34,586 nt of DNA from Pseudobacteriovorax sp. GTDB taxonomy: Bacteria > Bdellovibrionota_B > Oligoflexia > Oligoflexales > Oligoflexaceae. The notes under the pieces are model-generated. The model searched no databases, was not told the DNA's origin, and saw only the letters and a list, made by a program, of their open reading frames with translations. The position numbers and the translations under genes are program-made. Location: the NCBI GenBank assembly GCA_013215145.1, contig JABSRP010000063.1:1-34586 (forward strand), in the 5' to 3' direction. Below, in pieces: positions 1-6,034 of this stretch (positions within the stretch are counted from its first letter, which is position 1; every line of letters begins with the position of its first letter).

Positions 1-77
1 TTTCAGCAATTTCTTTTTTTAGCTCTTCTTTTCTTTTCTCAAGATCTTCACTCATTACCAGTCCTCAGCCCATGATT
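1..77. repeat. Terminal direct repeat, left copy
   Basis: Bases 1-77 are identical to 34510-34586. The window ends therefore overlap and the molecule is circular (or circularly permuted) with about 34,509 unique bases. A length of exactly 77 matches a common assembler k-mer, so this is more likely an assembly overlap than a biological terminal repeat. The copy holds the 3' end of terL (from 55) and the first 18 codons of the gpW-like gene. Confidence 0.95.
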
Positions 78-1902
78 TTTGCGGCGCAGCCCATTCGTCT
101 TCATCATCGTGATCAGGCGCCCTAGCCCCCTCTTCTTTAATCCCGGCAAACATATTTTCATAGATTGCCCCCCAGATTGGATTTATAATCACGCAAGCAC
201 ATAGGGCCATAACGTGAAGATCTAGAATTTCGTTTGGAGATTTTTCTTTCTTTTTAATCCACTTTCGCGACTTATAGCCGTTTTTAAATGTGATCTCAAC
301 TTTTTCGCTTTTTAGCTGCTTAAAAAAACTCCGATCGCAAAAATCTGAAAACGGGTAATGATAATAGCCGGGACCAACATCCATAACCATTAGCCGCTGA
401 TAGATAAGCGTTTTAGCCTCATCTACTCCCAAAACAAAAAGATCTCCCTTTGTCGCCTGGGTTCTGGCCGTTGACTTAGTGGCAAGGGCTCTATCCTCGC
501 CCTCTTTACCTTTTGATGGCCATATGTTTCGATGGGCCTTATCAGAACAAAACTGATAGACCCTGTTTGTAATTTTTCCATCTCCTGAGTCTATAAGAGC
601 CGAGACAATCCTAAGCTTTGGCCCTAGCTCGTGGTCGTATCTTGTATTCATAAGAAAATGATCAAGATCTTCCCAAAACTCATCCTGCTGCGGCGATTTT
701 CTTATAACCCTATGCTCTATGGTCCAGCACTCATAATCGTAGCCAAAACCTTGCACAAGGATCTCTCCCCTATCGCCTTGAAGATCGACCCCTGCGACAA
801 GGACAAGAACGCCCTCTGGAACAGGCGCCGCGTACTGCTCGCGCCTTATATAAAGATCAACGTGCTCGACCCCTTCGGTGTTTTCCTCAAAGGGCTCGCC
901 AAGATATGTGTTAGTAAAGACAATCATTTTTTCAATGTCAGATTTTGCATCTAAATACTCGTGGACAAAGTCTTCTAGAGAAACCCATCTAGAGTATAAA
1001 GCCGACAGTTTATATGATTTCCTGTAGTCTGTTTTTTCTGGATCAAGACAGTGCCACTTGCCGTTTTTAACATTCTTTTTTATCTCGGCGTTTTTAAGAT
1101 GAGCGCCGCACTTCTGACATTCATATCTTGCCGTATCGGGGCGATCATCCTGCCAGTGAAGCTGCTCGAATTTTAGCTCTATAAACTCCCCACAGTGAGC
1201 GCATGGAATAGTAAAAACGTGCCTTTTACCCGCCTGGTAGCTTTGATAGATCCTCGAGGTAGCTTTTCTTGTCGGAGAAGATACCGCTATAAATTTTCTA
1301 TTCCAAAAATTTGATGTCCGTCTTTTTGCAAGCATCGCCGCCGATCCCTCGCCCCCAACAGCGCCGATCCGGTCATACTCATCGGCAAGAACAAGCCTTA
1401 TAGGCCTTGATGCAAGAGACGGAGCCGAGCCGCCGCCAATAAAAGTTATCGTCCCGCCCTCAAAGGATTTATGCTCTATCGTATTTGATGAGTCTCTGGA
1501 TCTTTCTTCTGATATTTTTTTATGAAGTACAGGCGTTTCCCTCACCATAGGCGTAAACCGATCCTTAGAGATTGCCTGGACAAGCGGTAGGGAAGGAAGA
1601 AGATAGAGCATGGGACATGGATCTCTATCAATATGATAGCCTACAATGTTTAGGCATTTTTCTGTCTTGGCTACCTGCGAGGCTTCCATGCATATGATTT
1701 CTTTTACATCCGGGTTTTTCACGTCGGCGTAGACCTGGCGGTGATAAGCGACTTTGTCGGTTGACCATCTTCCAGGCTCAGGCGATGACTCTTTTGGTAT
1801 ACGCCGATAGATATCTGCCCACTCATCAATAGATAGGGATTCTGGAGGCGCAAGCTCCTTTTTAAATTTGGCCCTGATTTTAAGTATGGTCTCCATACTC
1901 AT
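55..1902 (-). CDS. terL: Terminase large subunit, lambda GpA family
   Basis: DNA-packaging motor of 615 residues, which cuts concatemers and pumps DNA through the portal. A Walker-A-like loop ASQVAKTE lies at residues 74-81, Walker B LADEYD at 172-177 and coupling motif SSPT at 208-211. Two Cys pairs (C234/C237 and C262/C265) look like the zinc-binding insert of GpA proteins. Candidate nuclease acidic residues are D373 (GVDLQGDR), D438 and D561. The length is close to the 641 residues of lambda gpA. It starts at an ATG that overlaps the terS stop by four bases (ATGA). Its TAA overlaps the ATG of the gpW-like gene across the circular junction. GpA-type terminases normally cut at cos sites, so cohesive ends are expected but not seen directly. 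Confidence 0.95.
   Translation of the reverse strand: MSMETILKIRAKFKKELAPPESLSIDEWADIYRRIPKESSPEPGRWSTDKVAYHRQVYADVKNPDVKEIICMEASQVAKTEKCLNIVGYHIDRDPCPMLYLLPSLPLVQAISKDRFTPMVRETPVLHKKISEERSRDSSNTIEHKSFEGGTITFIGGGSAPSLASRPIRLVLADEYDRIGAVGGEGSAAMLAKRRTSNFWNRKFIAVSSPTRKATSRIYQSYQAGKRHVFTIPCAHCGEFIELKFEQLHWQDDRPDTARYECQKCGAHLKNAEIKKNVKNGKWHCLDPEKTDYRKSYKLSALYSRWVSLEDFVHEYLDAKSDIEKMIVFTNTYLGEPFEENTEGVEHVDLYIRREQYAAPVPEGVLVLVAGVDLQGDRGEILVQGFGYDYECWTIEHRVIRKSPQQDEFWEDLDHFLMNTRYDHELGPKLRIVSALIDSGDGKITNRVYQFCSDKAHRNIWPSKGKEGEDRALATKSTARTQATKGDLFVLGVDEAKTLIYQRLMVMDVGPGYYHYPFSDFCDRSFFKQLKSEKVEITFKNGYKSRKWIKKKEKSPNEILDLHVMALCACVIINPIWGAIYENMFAGIKEEGARAPDHDDEDEWAAPQKSWAEDW
1584..1594 (+). repeat. Dispersed 11-mer GCGGTAGGGAA, copy 1
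   Basis: Perfect copy inside terL, antisense to it. One of six perfect copies in the genome. Confidence 0.7.
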
Positions 1903-2228
1903 TTGTAGCTAACCCCCGAAAGCTCCCTTAGGGTTTGCTCGCAGTGATTTCTTGTAATCTCTTCGATCTCTTTTTTAGACTCGACCCCCGTTAGCTCGTT
2001 TGCTAGCTCGCCAGGAAGAAGCATAACTTTTGCCCGGATCGTCCTTGCAAGTTTCATCCATTCTTTTTCTACTGTCTTAGCATCAAGGCTTTCAGCCCTT
2101 TGACGCGCAAGCTCAAGCTCTTTTAGATCTGCGTTGGCCTTGGCAAGGCGTGCCTGCTCGAAATCTTTGTCAAGCTGCTCTTTTTCATCTTTTCTAGAGA
2201 CCCTTGCTTTTTTCTTTTTTTCAACCAT
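1899..2228 (-). CDS. terS: Terminase small subunit, Nu1-like C-terminal part only
   Basis: A 109-residue protein directly upstream of terL. It has a charged helical N-terminal half (about residues 1-50) and a segment WMKLARTIRAKVMLLPGELA (residues 57-76), which resembles the region of Nu1-type small subunits that follows their DNA-binding domain. Lambda Nu1 has 181 residues with an N-terminal winged helix; no such HTH is visible here. The ATG shares one base with the recombinase stop (TAATG), so it should be translated by coupling. By position and the C-terminal pattern it is the terminase small subunit. Either DNA recognition is diverged, or it is supplied by another protein, possibly the HTH of the gene just upstream (inference). 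Confidence 0.7.
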   Translation of the reverse strand: MVEKKKKARVSRKDEKEQLDKDFEQARLAKANADLKELELARQRAESLDAKTVEKEWMKLARTIRAKVMLLPGELANELTGVESKKEIEEITRNHCEQTLRELSGVSYK

Positions 2229-3820
2229 TACAGCTCCCCGTCAAAGTCTAGATCATCAAGTATTGAATCTTCAGGCGGTTTTTCTGCAAGCTTCACATAG
2301 GAAAGGGTTTGCTCAATTTTTTTATGACCCATCCTTCTTTGAAGCTCTTCTGGCGCCATACCTTTGTCGACATTAAGGGTCGCATATGTTGCCCTAAGAT
2401 CGTGGGTCGTGATGGTTTTTCTAATACCCAGCTCTTTTGCAATCGCTCTTAAATGATCGTTAAAAAATGTTCTTCCAACAGCAATCGTCTTATTTTCTCT
2501 TGACTCATAAAAAAGCTTTGTATTTTCTGGAGGCGATAGCTCGCCATCGCTTGTCACATAAAAATCGATGTATTCGTTTAGCAGCTTTTCTGTTTTTCTA
2601 TCGATAGTATTTCGATAGGGGCTACCCTTTTTTCTAATAAGCTCAAGAGCTGTAATGCCCCTTATGCTCTTAATCGAAGAGACAGTAAGAGCCCTAAGGG
2701 CTGATATTCTCATGCCGACAGATGCTAAAAGGTAAACGCCGATAAAAACTTTATAGGCTGTTTCTCTTTCTGGCACATCACTTGCCGCCGCAATTTTCCC
2801 GTGAAGATGAAGAAGTATTTTTTTAAGCTCATCCTTACTCAAAGGCTCTGCTTTTACTTTCATGGTTTCGCGCCTGGGAAGCTTAACAAGTTTGAATGGG
2901 TTCGACTTTGCAAGGCCCCTATCAATGCAAAACTTCATAAAATTTTGATTTACGGTAAAAGCCCTATGGATTGTTGTATTTTTATACTTTGTATCTGTAA
3001 GCCAGTTAAGATAACCCTGCGCGTGAGCTTCGGTTAGATCGTTTGGATCTGTAACGATCTGGCCTGTTACAAAGATATAGCGAATAAATCTTGCAAGATC
3101 AGACCTGTAGGTATTTTTTGTTGAATCTTCTCTTTGCCAGTCGATAAATTTTTCCATGTACTGGGAAAGTGGATCATCTTTTTTAAGCCCCTCGAAAGAT
3201 CGAGGCGGCTTTTTTTCTTTTTTCTCTACGTGGGTTTCAAGAAGTCTTTTTGCCTCTTTCCTATCTACCGGCTTTATTCCTTTCGCATATTTTGAGGCCG
3301 AGGTTTTAGAGACGCCAAGGATTTTAGCAATCTCTCTAATCGTGTGACCTTTTCTTCTCTCGTCTTTTATCTTTTCTATTAGCTCATCAGATAGGGGAAG
3401 GTTCCCAAACACCTGGGGCTTTTTACTATCAGTATCTTTTACTAGCGGCGCCCTTTCTTCAAAGTCTTGTAGGCTTTGAAGCACTGCCAAAGACTGCTTT
3501 TCATTTGGCCGTAGCGAGAGGTTTGGTCTAAGTATTCTTATGCATATGTTTGAAGTTCTTTTTTTCTCGAATGCCTCTTTTGCAAGACGAATCTCTTTTA
3601 GTTCAGAGGTAGAGTAAATAACCAGCATTGAGGATCTAGGCATGGCCTCAATCACTTGATGAAGATCTCTCTCGCCGGTTGTCACAATCTCAAATTTATT
3701 TAGCTTGGGATCGAGGTAGACCAGCTCATCACCTGGGCTAGCGTTTTTTTCTTGCTGGGTGTATATGCTTAGCGCTTCTTTATAGGCTGAAGATTCTCGC
3801 AGGTAGAAGATGGTGTGCAT
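2228..3820 (-). CDS. Chimeric recombinase: serine-resolvase-like N-terminus plus tyrosine recombinase
   Basis: 530 residues. The C-terminal half is a tyrosine recombinase: core-binding domain about 215-310, catalytic R371 (VGMRISAL), K397/K398, H473 and R476 (THDLRATYA), H499 (RMGHKK) and nucleophile Y508. The first 180 residues are unusual. They follow the gamma-delta resolvase pattern with Y6, R8 and S10 at the same positions as the resolvase Y-x-R-x-S motif, an aspartate at D37 and R51 in GERDL. A VFG junction comes at 137-139, then an HTH at about 145-180 (TIREIAKILGVSKTSASKY) like the Hin/resolvase HTH. The DRLxR motif is replaced by SELKE, so serine catalysis is probably lost. The stop overlaps the terS ATG. 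Possible roles are integration, plasmid dimer resolution or an event linked to packaging. The tyrosine recombinase part is certain; the resolvase homology is my alignment by eye. Confidence 0.85.
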   Translation of the reverse strand: MHTIFYLRESSAYKEALSIYTQQEKNASPGDELVYLDPKLNKFEIVTTGERDLHQVIEAMPRSSMLVIYSTSELKEIRLAKEAFEKKRTSNICIRILRPNLSLRPNEKQSLAVLQSLQDFEERAPLVKDTDSKKPQVFGNLPLSDELIEKIKDERRKGHTIREIAKILGVSKTSASKYAKGIKPVDRKEAKRLLETHVEKKEKKPPRSFEGLKKDDPLSQYMEKFIDWQREDSTKNTYRSDLARFIRYIFVTGQIVTDPNDLTEAHAQGYLNWLTDTKYKNTTIHRAFTVNQNFMKFCIDRGLAKSNPFKLVKLPRRETMKVKAEPLSKDELKKILLHLHGKIAAASDVPERETAYKVFIGVYLLASVGMRISALRALTVSSIKSIRGITALELIRKKGSPYRNTIDRKTEKLLNEYIDFYVTSDGELSPPENTKLFYESRENKTIAVGRTFFNDHLRAIAKELGIRKTITTHDLRATYATLNVDKGMAPEELQRRMGHKKIEQTLSYVKLAEKPPEDSILDDLDFDGEL

Positions 3821-3848
3821 AGGCTCGAAGCTTTCCTGGCTCTTGTTT

Positions 3849-3859
3849 TTCCCTACTGC
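3849..3859 (-). repeat. Dispersed 11-mer variant GCAGTAGGGAA
   Basis: Single mismatch to the consensus. It lies just downstream of the TATAAT proposed as the late-operon -10, so it would be at or near the start of the late transcript. Confidence 0.6.
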
Positions 3860-3861
3860 CT

Positions 3862-3867
3862 ATTATA
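3862..3867 (-). promoter_or_regulatory. Candidate late-operon promoter (-10 TATAAT)
   Basis: On the minus strand a perfect TATAAT sits 42 bases upstream of the recombinase ATG, the first gene of the 18-kb late operon. No good TTGACA lies at the right distance (the -35 position reads CTCTGT). A weak -35 would fit an activator-dependent late promoter. Confidence 0.4.
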
Positions 3868-4022
3868 AATTTCCGTGTCATTTCACAGAGGGCATAATTT
3901 ACCGCTGTCCGTGATGATAGGGACTTTCCAAAGTATTCCGGTTCTGATTTTTGCATACCGCTAATATTGTCTTGCGATGTTATGCTGGAAGTTTAAGTGC
4001 TGTATTTTCAGTGATGCGCGGA

Positions 4023-4036
4023 CTCGCTACAGCGAG
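4023..4036. repeat. Inverted repeat CTCGCT-AC-AGCGAG
   Basis: Perfect 6-bp arms around two bases, inside the GC-richer part of the noncoding region. There is no T-run, so it is not a terminator. It may be a protein-binding site or part of a structured RNA. Confidence 0.4.
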
Positions 4037-4204
4037 GACAGTGACCAGGGGTAAGGTTAATGATATCTAAGGCGTGCCAGAGTCAAGAGGGACAAGGTGT
4101 AGAGGATATTTAATTAGCCACCGGGTCCTTCCCGAACACCCCAGTCTGGCGGTGAGGATTCATTCCGAAAGTATGCTAGTTTTTTGATAAAATGAAATAT
4201 TCTT

Positions 4205-4215
4205 TTCCCTACTGC
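4205..4215 (-). repeat. Dispersed 11-mer variant GCAGTAGGGAA, second minus copy
   Basis: Identical to the 3849-3859 copy and preceded by GGCAGTA, so CAGTAG occurs twice in tandem. Noncoding. Confidence 0.55.
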
Positions 4216-4305
4216 TACTGCCTTCCAACGAAAAAATTTTGGTTATGGTAAGCTTAAATTTTTATTCCCTAAGGCGCGAACCCTAGAGGCCGATTTCAAA
4301 TCTTT

Positions 4306-4320
4306 GGGCAATATTTGCCC
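4306..4320. repeat. Inverted repeat GGGCAA-TAT-TTGCCC
   Basis: Perfect 6-bp arms with a 3-base centre in noncoding DNA; an operator-like site of unknown partner. Confidence 0.4.
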
Positions 4321-4399
4321 TACATAATTTTCTAGCGAGCATACCGATTTTCACAGAATGAATCTCACAGCGGACAGAATAAATTAAATATGCCCCATT

Positions 4400-4417
4400 T
4401 TTGGCGTTTATGCCAAA
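4400..4417. repeat. Inverted repeat TTTGGC...GCCAAA
   Basis: Six-base arms separated by six bases, about 80 bases from the 4306-4320 palindrome. The two sites may belong to one binding region (inference). Confidence 0.35.
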
Positions 4418-4478
4418 TCTCTAGCTTTGTTTTTAAGCGATTTTCTTAGATGTATGAGTACAGTTTCGCCTAGATTTT

Positions 4479-4525
4479 TTAAGCTCCCTCAAGACGTCTT
4501 TTAGGGCATCTTAAGTGGGTTTTTT
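4479..4525 (+). terminator. Possible plus-strand intrinsic terminator
   Basis: Arms TTAAG (4479-4483) and CTTAA (4510-4514) enclose CCCT/AGGG and an AAGACGTCTT core, followed by six T (4520-4525). If real, it would end a plus-strand transcript from the noncoding region, which holds no gene and so might produce a small RNA. Confidence 0.35.
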
Positions 4526-4544
4526 GCGCCGAGGCTAGATCAAA

Positions 4545-4574
4545 TTGAAACCTCTATATAGGCGGTGATACTAT
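4545..4574 (+). promoter_or_regulatory. Sigma-70-like promoter for the response regulator
   Basis: TTGAAA (4545-4550), an 18-base spacer and TACTAT (4569-4574) lie 78 bases before the regulator's ATG. Confidence 0.45.
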
Positions 4575-4636
4575 GTAGCTCAATCCTCTTAATGTAGCCA
4601 ATCATTCAGATGGTAATTTTTTCTTTGAAGACATTG

Positions 4637-4647
4637 GCGGTAGGGAA
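4637..4647 (+). repeat. Dispersed 11-mer GCGGTAGGGAA, copy at the regulator start
   Basis: Perfect copy. The 14-base form GGCGGTAGGGAAAA (4636-4649) recurs at 5019-5032 beyond the gene's stop. Here the AGGGA also serves as the ribosome-binding site for the ATG at 4652. Confidence 0.7.
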
Positions 4648-4651
4648 AAGA

Positions 4652-5026
4652 ATGAGACTATTGATCATTGAAGACGATCTCGGCATGCAAGAAACCATGG
4701 GTAATTATCTATCTGATTATGAGCTAACGTTTGTATCTGAGATTAACACGGCTTCAAGGATAATTGGTAAACAGGGCTTTGAGTTTGATCTTATCATCAC
4801 AGACATAAACGTACCTGGAACTGGAGGGGGCGAGAGAATTCTTTCCGAAGCCTCTTCACGGGAGATAGAAGCGTTTGTCTACACAGGCGATACTTCAAAG
4901 AGTGAAAGCTTTTACAAAAGCGCAGGAGCAAGTAAGGTTTTTTACAAGCCAACCCAGCTTCCTCTTCTTGCCGACGCTGTTAGAATGTATGAAAAAAAAC
5001 CGCCTAAAGAAGCTTTCAGGCGGTAG
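4652..5026 (+). CDS. Orphan single-domain response regulator (CheY-like receiver)
   Basis: 124 residues forming one receiver domain. The acidic pocket is E7-D8-D9 (IIEDD), the phospho-acceptor D51 (IITDINVPG), the switch residue T78 (VYTGD) and the conserved lysine K99 (FYKP). All key residues are kept, so it should be phosphorylatable. There is no output domain and no histidine kinase in the genome, so it would use host kinases or act as a phosphate sink or protein-binding switch. I chose ATG 4652 because AGGGA precedes it and the domain begins there; an ATG at 4610 lacks an RBS. The last codons overlap the hicAB terminator. The gene is bracketed by a 14-bp direct repeat, suggesting acquisition as a unit. 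Confidence 0.85.
   Translation: MRLLIIEDDLGMQETMGNYLSDYELTFVSEINTASRIIGKQGFEFDLIITDINVPGTGGGERILSEASSREIEAFVYTGDTSKSESFYKSAGASKVFYKPTQLPLLADAVRMYEKKPPKEAFRR
4992..5024 (-). terminator. Intrinsic terminator of hicAB
   Basis: On the minus strand ACCGCCT (5024-5018) pairs with AGGCGGT (5005-4999), followed by eight T. It lies 11 bases past the hicB stop and overlaps the coding 3' end of the convergent response regulator. Confidence 0.85.
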
Positions 5027-5030
5027 GGAA
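5020..5030 (+). repeat. Dispersed 11-mer GCGGTAGGGAA, copy past the regulator stop
   Basis: Perfect copy. Together with 4637-4647 it forms the 14-bp direct repeats flanking the response-regulator gene, 383 bases apart. Its first bases also form one arm of the hicAB terminator. Confidence 0.7.
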
Positions 5031-5035
5031 AAAAA

Positions 5036-5437
5036 TCACCCGATCATCAACCTTTTTCCAGTCACCTCTAGAAGCTCAGAAAACTTGCTTATACTAGGCA
5101 CTGATTCGCCGTCCTGATATCGTTTGTAAGCATTCTTCCCTTTTACATTGAGCCTTTTAGCGGCTTCTTCCAGAGTTACATCAGCGTTTTCCCTAAATTC
5201 ACCTAATAGCCAGGGAATTATCTTTTTTTCTGGAGACAAAAACACATCAACGTCATGCGCGCCATTGTCCCTATAATCAAACTCAATCCCTTCGATTTCG
5301 CTCGCCTCTTTTATATAGTCTTCCAGCATAGGAAAAAGCTCATCTCTTGTATGGGCCTGGGTAACGGCGTCTATTGCTGGAATAGAAATCAACCACAAAT
5401 CGCCTTCTTTAGTAATTTTCGCTTTAATTCCAATCAT
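5036..5437 (-). CDS. hicB: HicB-like antitoxin
   Basis: 133 residues from the ATG at 5437, which follows a perfect AGGAGGT; the longer open frame lacks an RBS. The N-terminal half is the degenerate RNase-H-like HicB fold that binds HicA (GIKAKITKEGDLWLISIPAI...TRDELFPMLEDYI). The C-terminal 55 residues contain an HTH (TLEEAAKRLNVKGKNAYKRY) that should bind the operators nearby. It lies 66 bases downstream of hicA with an inverted repeat between, so it may have its own promoter, which would secure antitoxin excess. An intrinsic terminator follows. Likely role: neutralising HicA and helping to stabilise the element in its host. Confidence 0.9.
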   Translation of the reverse strand: MIGIKAKITKEGDLWLISIPAIDAVTQAHTRDELFPMLEDYIKEASEIEGIEFDYRDNGAHDVDVFLSPEKKIIPWLLGEFRENADVTLEEAAKRLNVKGKNAYKRYQDGESVPSISKFSELLEVTGKRLMIG

Positions 5438-5453
5438 TTGGTTACCTCCTGAA

Positions 5454-5483
5454 GACAAAGTACACTTATCGGTATACTTTGTC
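5454..5483. promoter_or_regulatory. Operator-like inverted repeat between hicA and hicB
   Basis: Arms GACAAAGTA and TACTTTGTC are a perfect 9-bp inverted repeat separated by 12 bases, just upstream of hicB. It contains GTACAC, as does the hicA-upstream palindrome, so HicB may bind both. Confidence 0.55.
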
Positions 5484-5503
5484 AATAGCTTTAGCTCTAT
5501 TTT

Positions 5504-5689
5504 TTAATTTTCGTAGGCTTTTTTTGCTTTTCTAATGATGGAACTTGCCGTTCCTTCTGCGATTTCTCTATGCCTTGGTATTACTAGGTTTTTTCCTTTA
5601 GCATCCTTATATACTGTGTGTGATCCTCCTTCACGCTTGAAAGTCGCGCCATATTTTTCGATCTCGTTGATTAAATCTTTCAGCTTCAT
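5504..5689 (-). CDS. hicA: HicA-like mRNA interferase toxin
   Basis: 61 residues, the normal HicA size, with the dsRBD-like pattern: an N-terminal helix (KLKDLINEIEKYGATF), the catalytic histidine in GGSHTVYK (H24) and the basic stretch VIPRHREIAEGTASSIIRKA. It should cleave translated mRNAs when free. It starts at an ATG after GAGGAGG. It is first in a toxin-antitoxin pair with hicB, the usual hicAB order. A near-perfect palindrome upstream is the likely operator. Confidence 0.92.
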   Translation of the reverse strand: MKLKDLINEIEKYGATFKREGGSHTVYKDAKGKNLVIPRHREIAEGTASSIIRKAKKAYEN

Positions 5690-5721
5690 TAGGTGCCTCC
5701 TCGTTTTAAGTACCTATCTAC

Positions 5722-5745
5722 AGAGTACACATATGCGTGTACTCT
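5722..5745. promoter_or_regulatory. HicAB operator palindrome
   Basis: AGAGTACAC (5722-5730) and GTGTACTCT (5737-5745) are perfect 9-bp arms with a 6-base spacer, 33 bases upstream of hicA. The position suits autoregulation by HicB. Confidence 0.65.
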
Positions 5746-5815
5746 TGCAAGTTTAATTGTCATATATTGACAATATTTTTTTCTGGTTTATAGAGCTTGT
5801 GAGTTAGATGAGCCG

Positions 5816-5984
5816 ATGCCGATGGGCCTATCAACAGGTGAGTATCACGCTGTTAAATTCATATTCAACATGTACAGCGGACGAGGAAATATAAATTTTA
5901 GAAGAGCCTGGGGTAACTGGGGAAGTGATTAGAGAGGCATTTACAAAAGTCTTGAATGACTGCGATAAGAACTTTTTCCCATAG
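5816..5984 (+). pseudogene. Possible frameshifted gene remnant
   Basis: Between hicA and the metalloprotease, a plus-strand reading frame from ATG 5816 gives 38 protein-like residues (MPMGLSTGEYHAVKF...) ending at 5932. A second frame takes over at about 5922 (EVIREAFTKVLND...) and ends at 5984. One indel in the GGGG-rich stretch near 5910-5922 would join them into about 56 residues. I do not recognise the family. The rest of the gap 5690-6034 shows only the hicAB operator and a terminator hairpin. Confidence 0.3.
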
Positions 5985-5994
5985 TTGATCTCTT

Positions 5995-6029
5995 GATTCT
6001 ATCGATTAGACACGACCATCGATAGAATC
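5995..6029. terminator. Strong hairpin between remnant and metalloprotease
   Basis: GATTCTATCGAT (5995-6006) pairs perfectly with ATCGATAGAATC (6018-6029), a 12-bp stem with an 11-base loop, five bases beyond the metalloprotease stop. A T-rich tract follows only on the plus strand (6033-6045), so it may end either transcript. It could also be a protein-binding palindrome. Confidence 0.55.
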
Positions 6030-6034
6030 TGGAT

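Larger units (their letters stand above)
3821..4651. other. 830-bp noncoding region with inverted repeats; candidate cos/attP/RNA region
   Basis: No convincing gene is visible. It holds a GC-richer stretch at about 4000-4170, short hairpins (4023-4036, 4306-4320, 4400-4417), a plus-strand terminator-like hairpin (4479-4525), three copies of the dispersed 11-mer family and promoters for both flanking genes. It lies just upstream of the recombinase-terminase operon, where a lambda-type phage would carry cos and a temperate phage attP. Neither site can be identified by eye. Confidence 0.6.

Noticed and set aside
631..954. Plus-strand open frame inside terL
   Set aside because: Antisense to a well-supported gene, no RBS and not protein-like. 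The same applies to the other long plus-strand frames opposite late genes.
1584..1594. DNA uptake sequence of Pasteurellaceae type, suggested by ACAAGCGGT at 1580
   Set aside because: Only this one copy has the ACA-A prefix. The shared core is GCGGTAGGGAA, which does not match the known uptake words.
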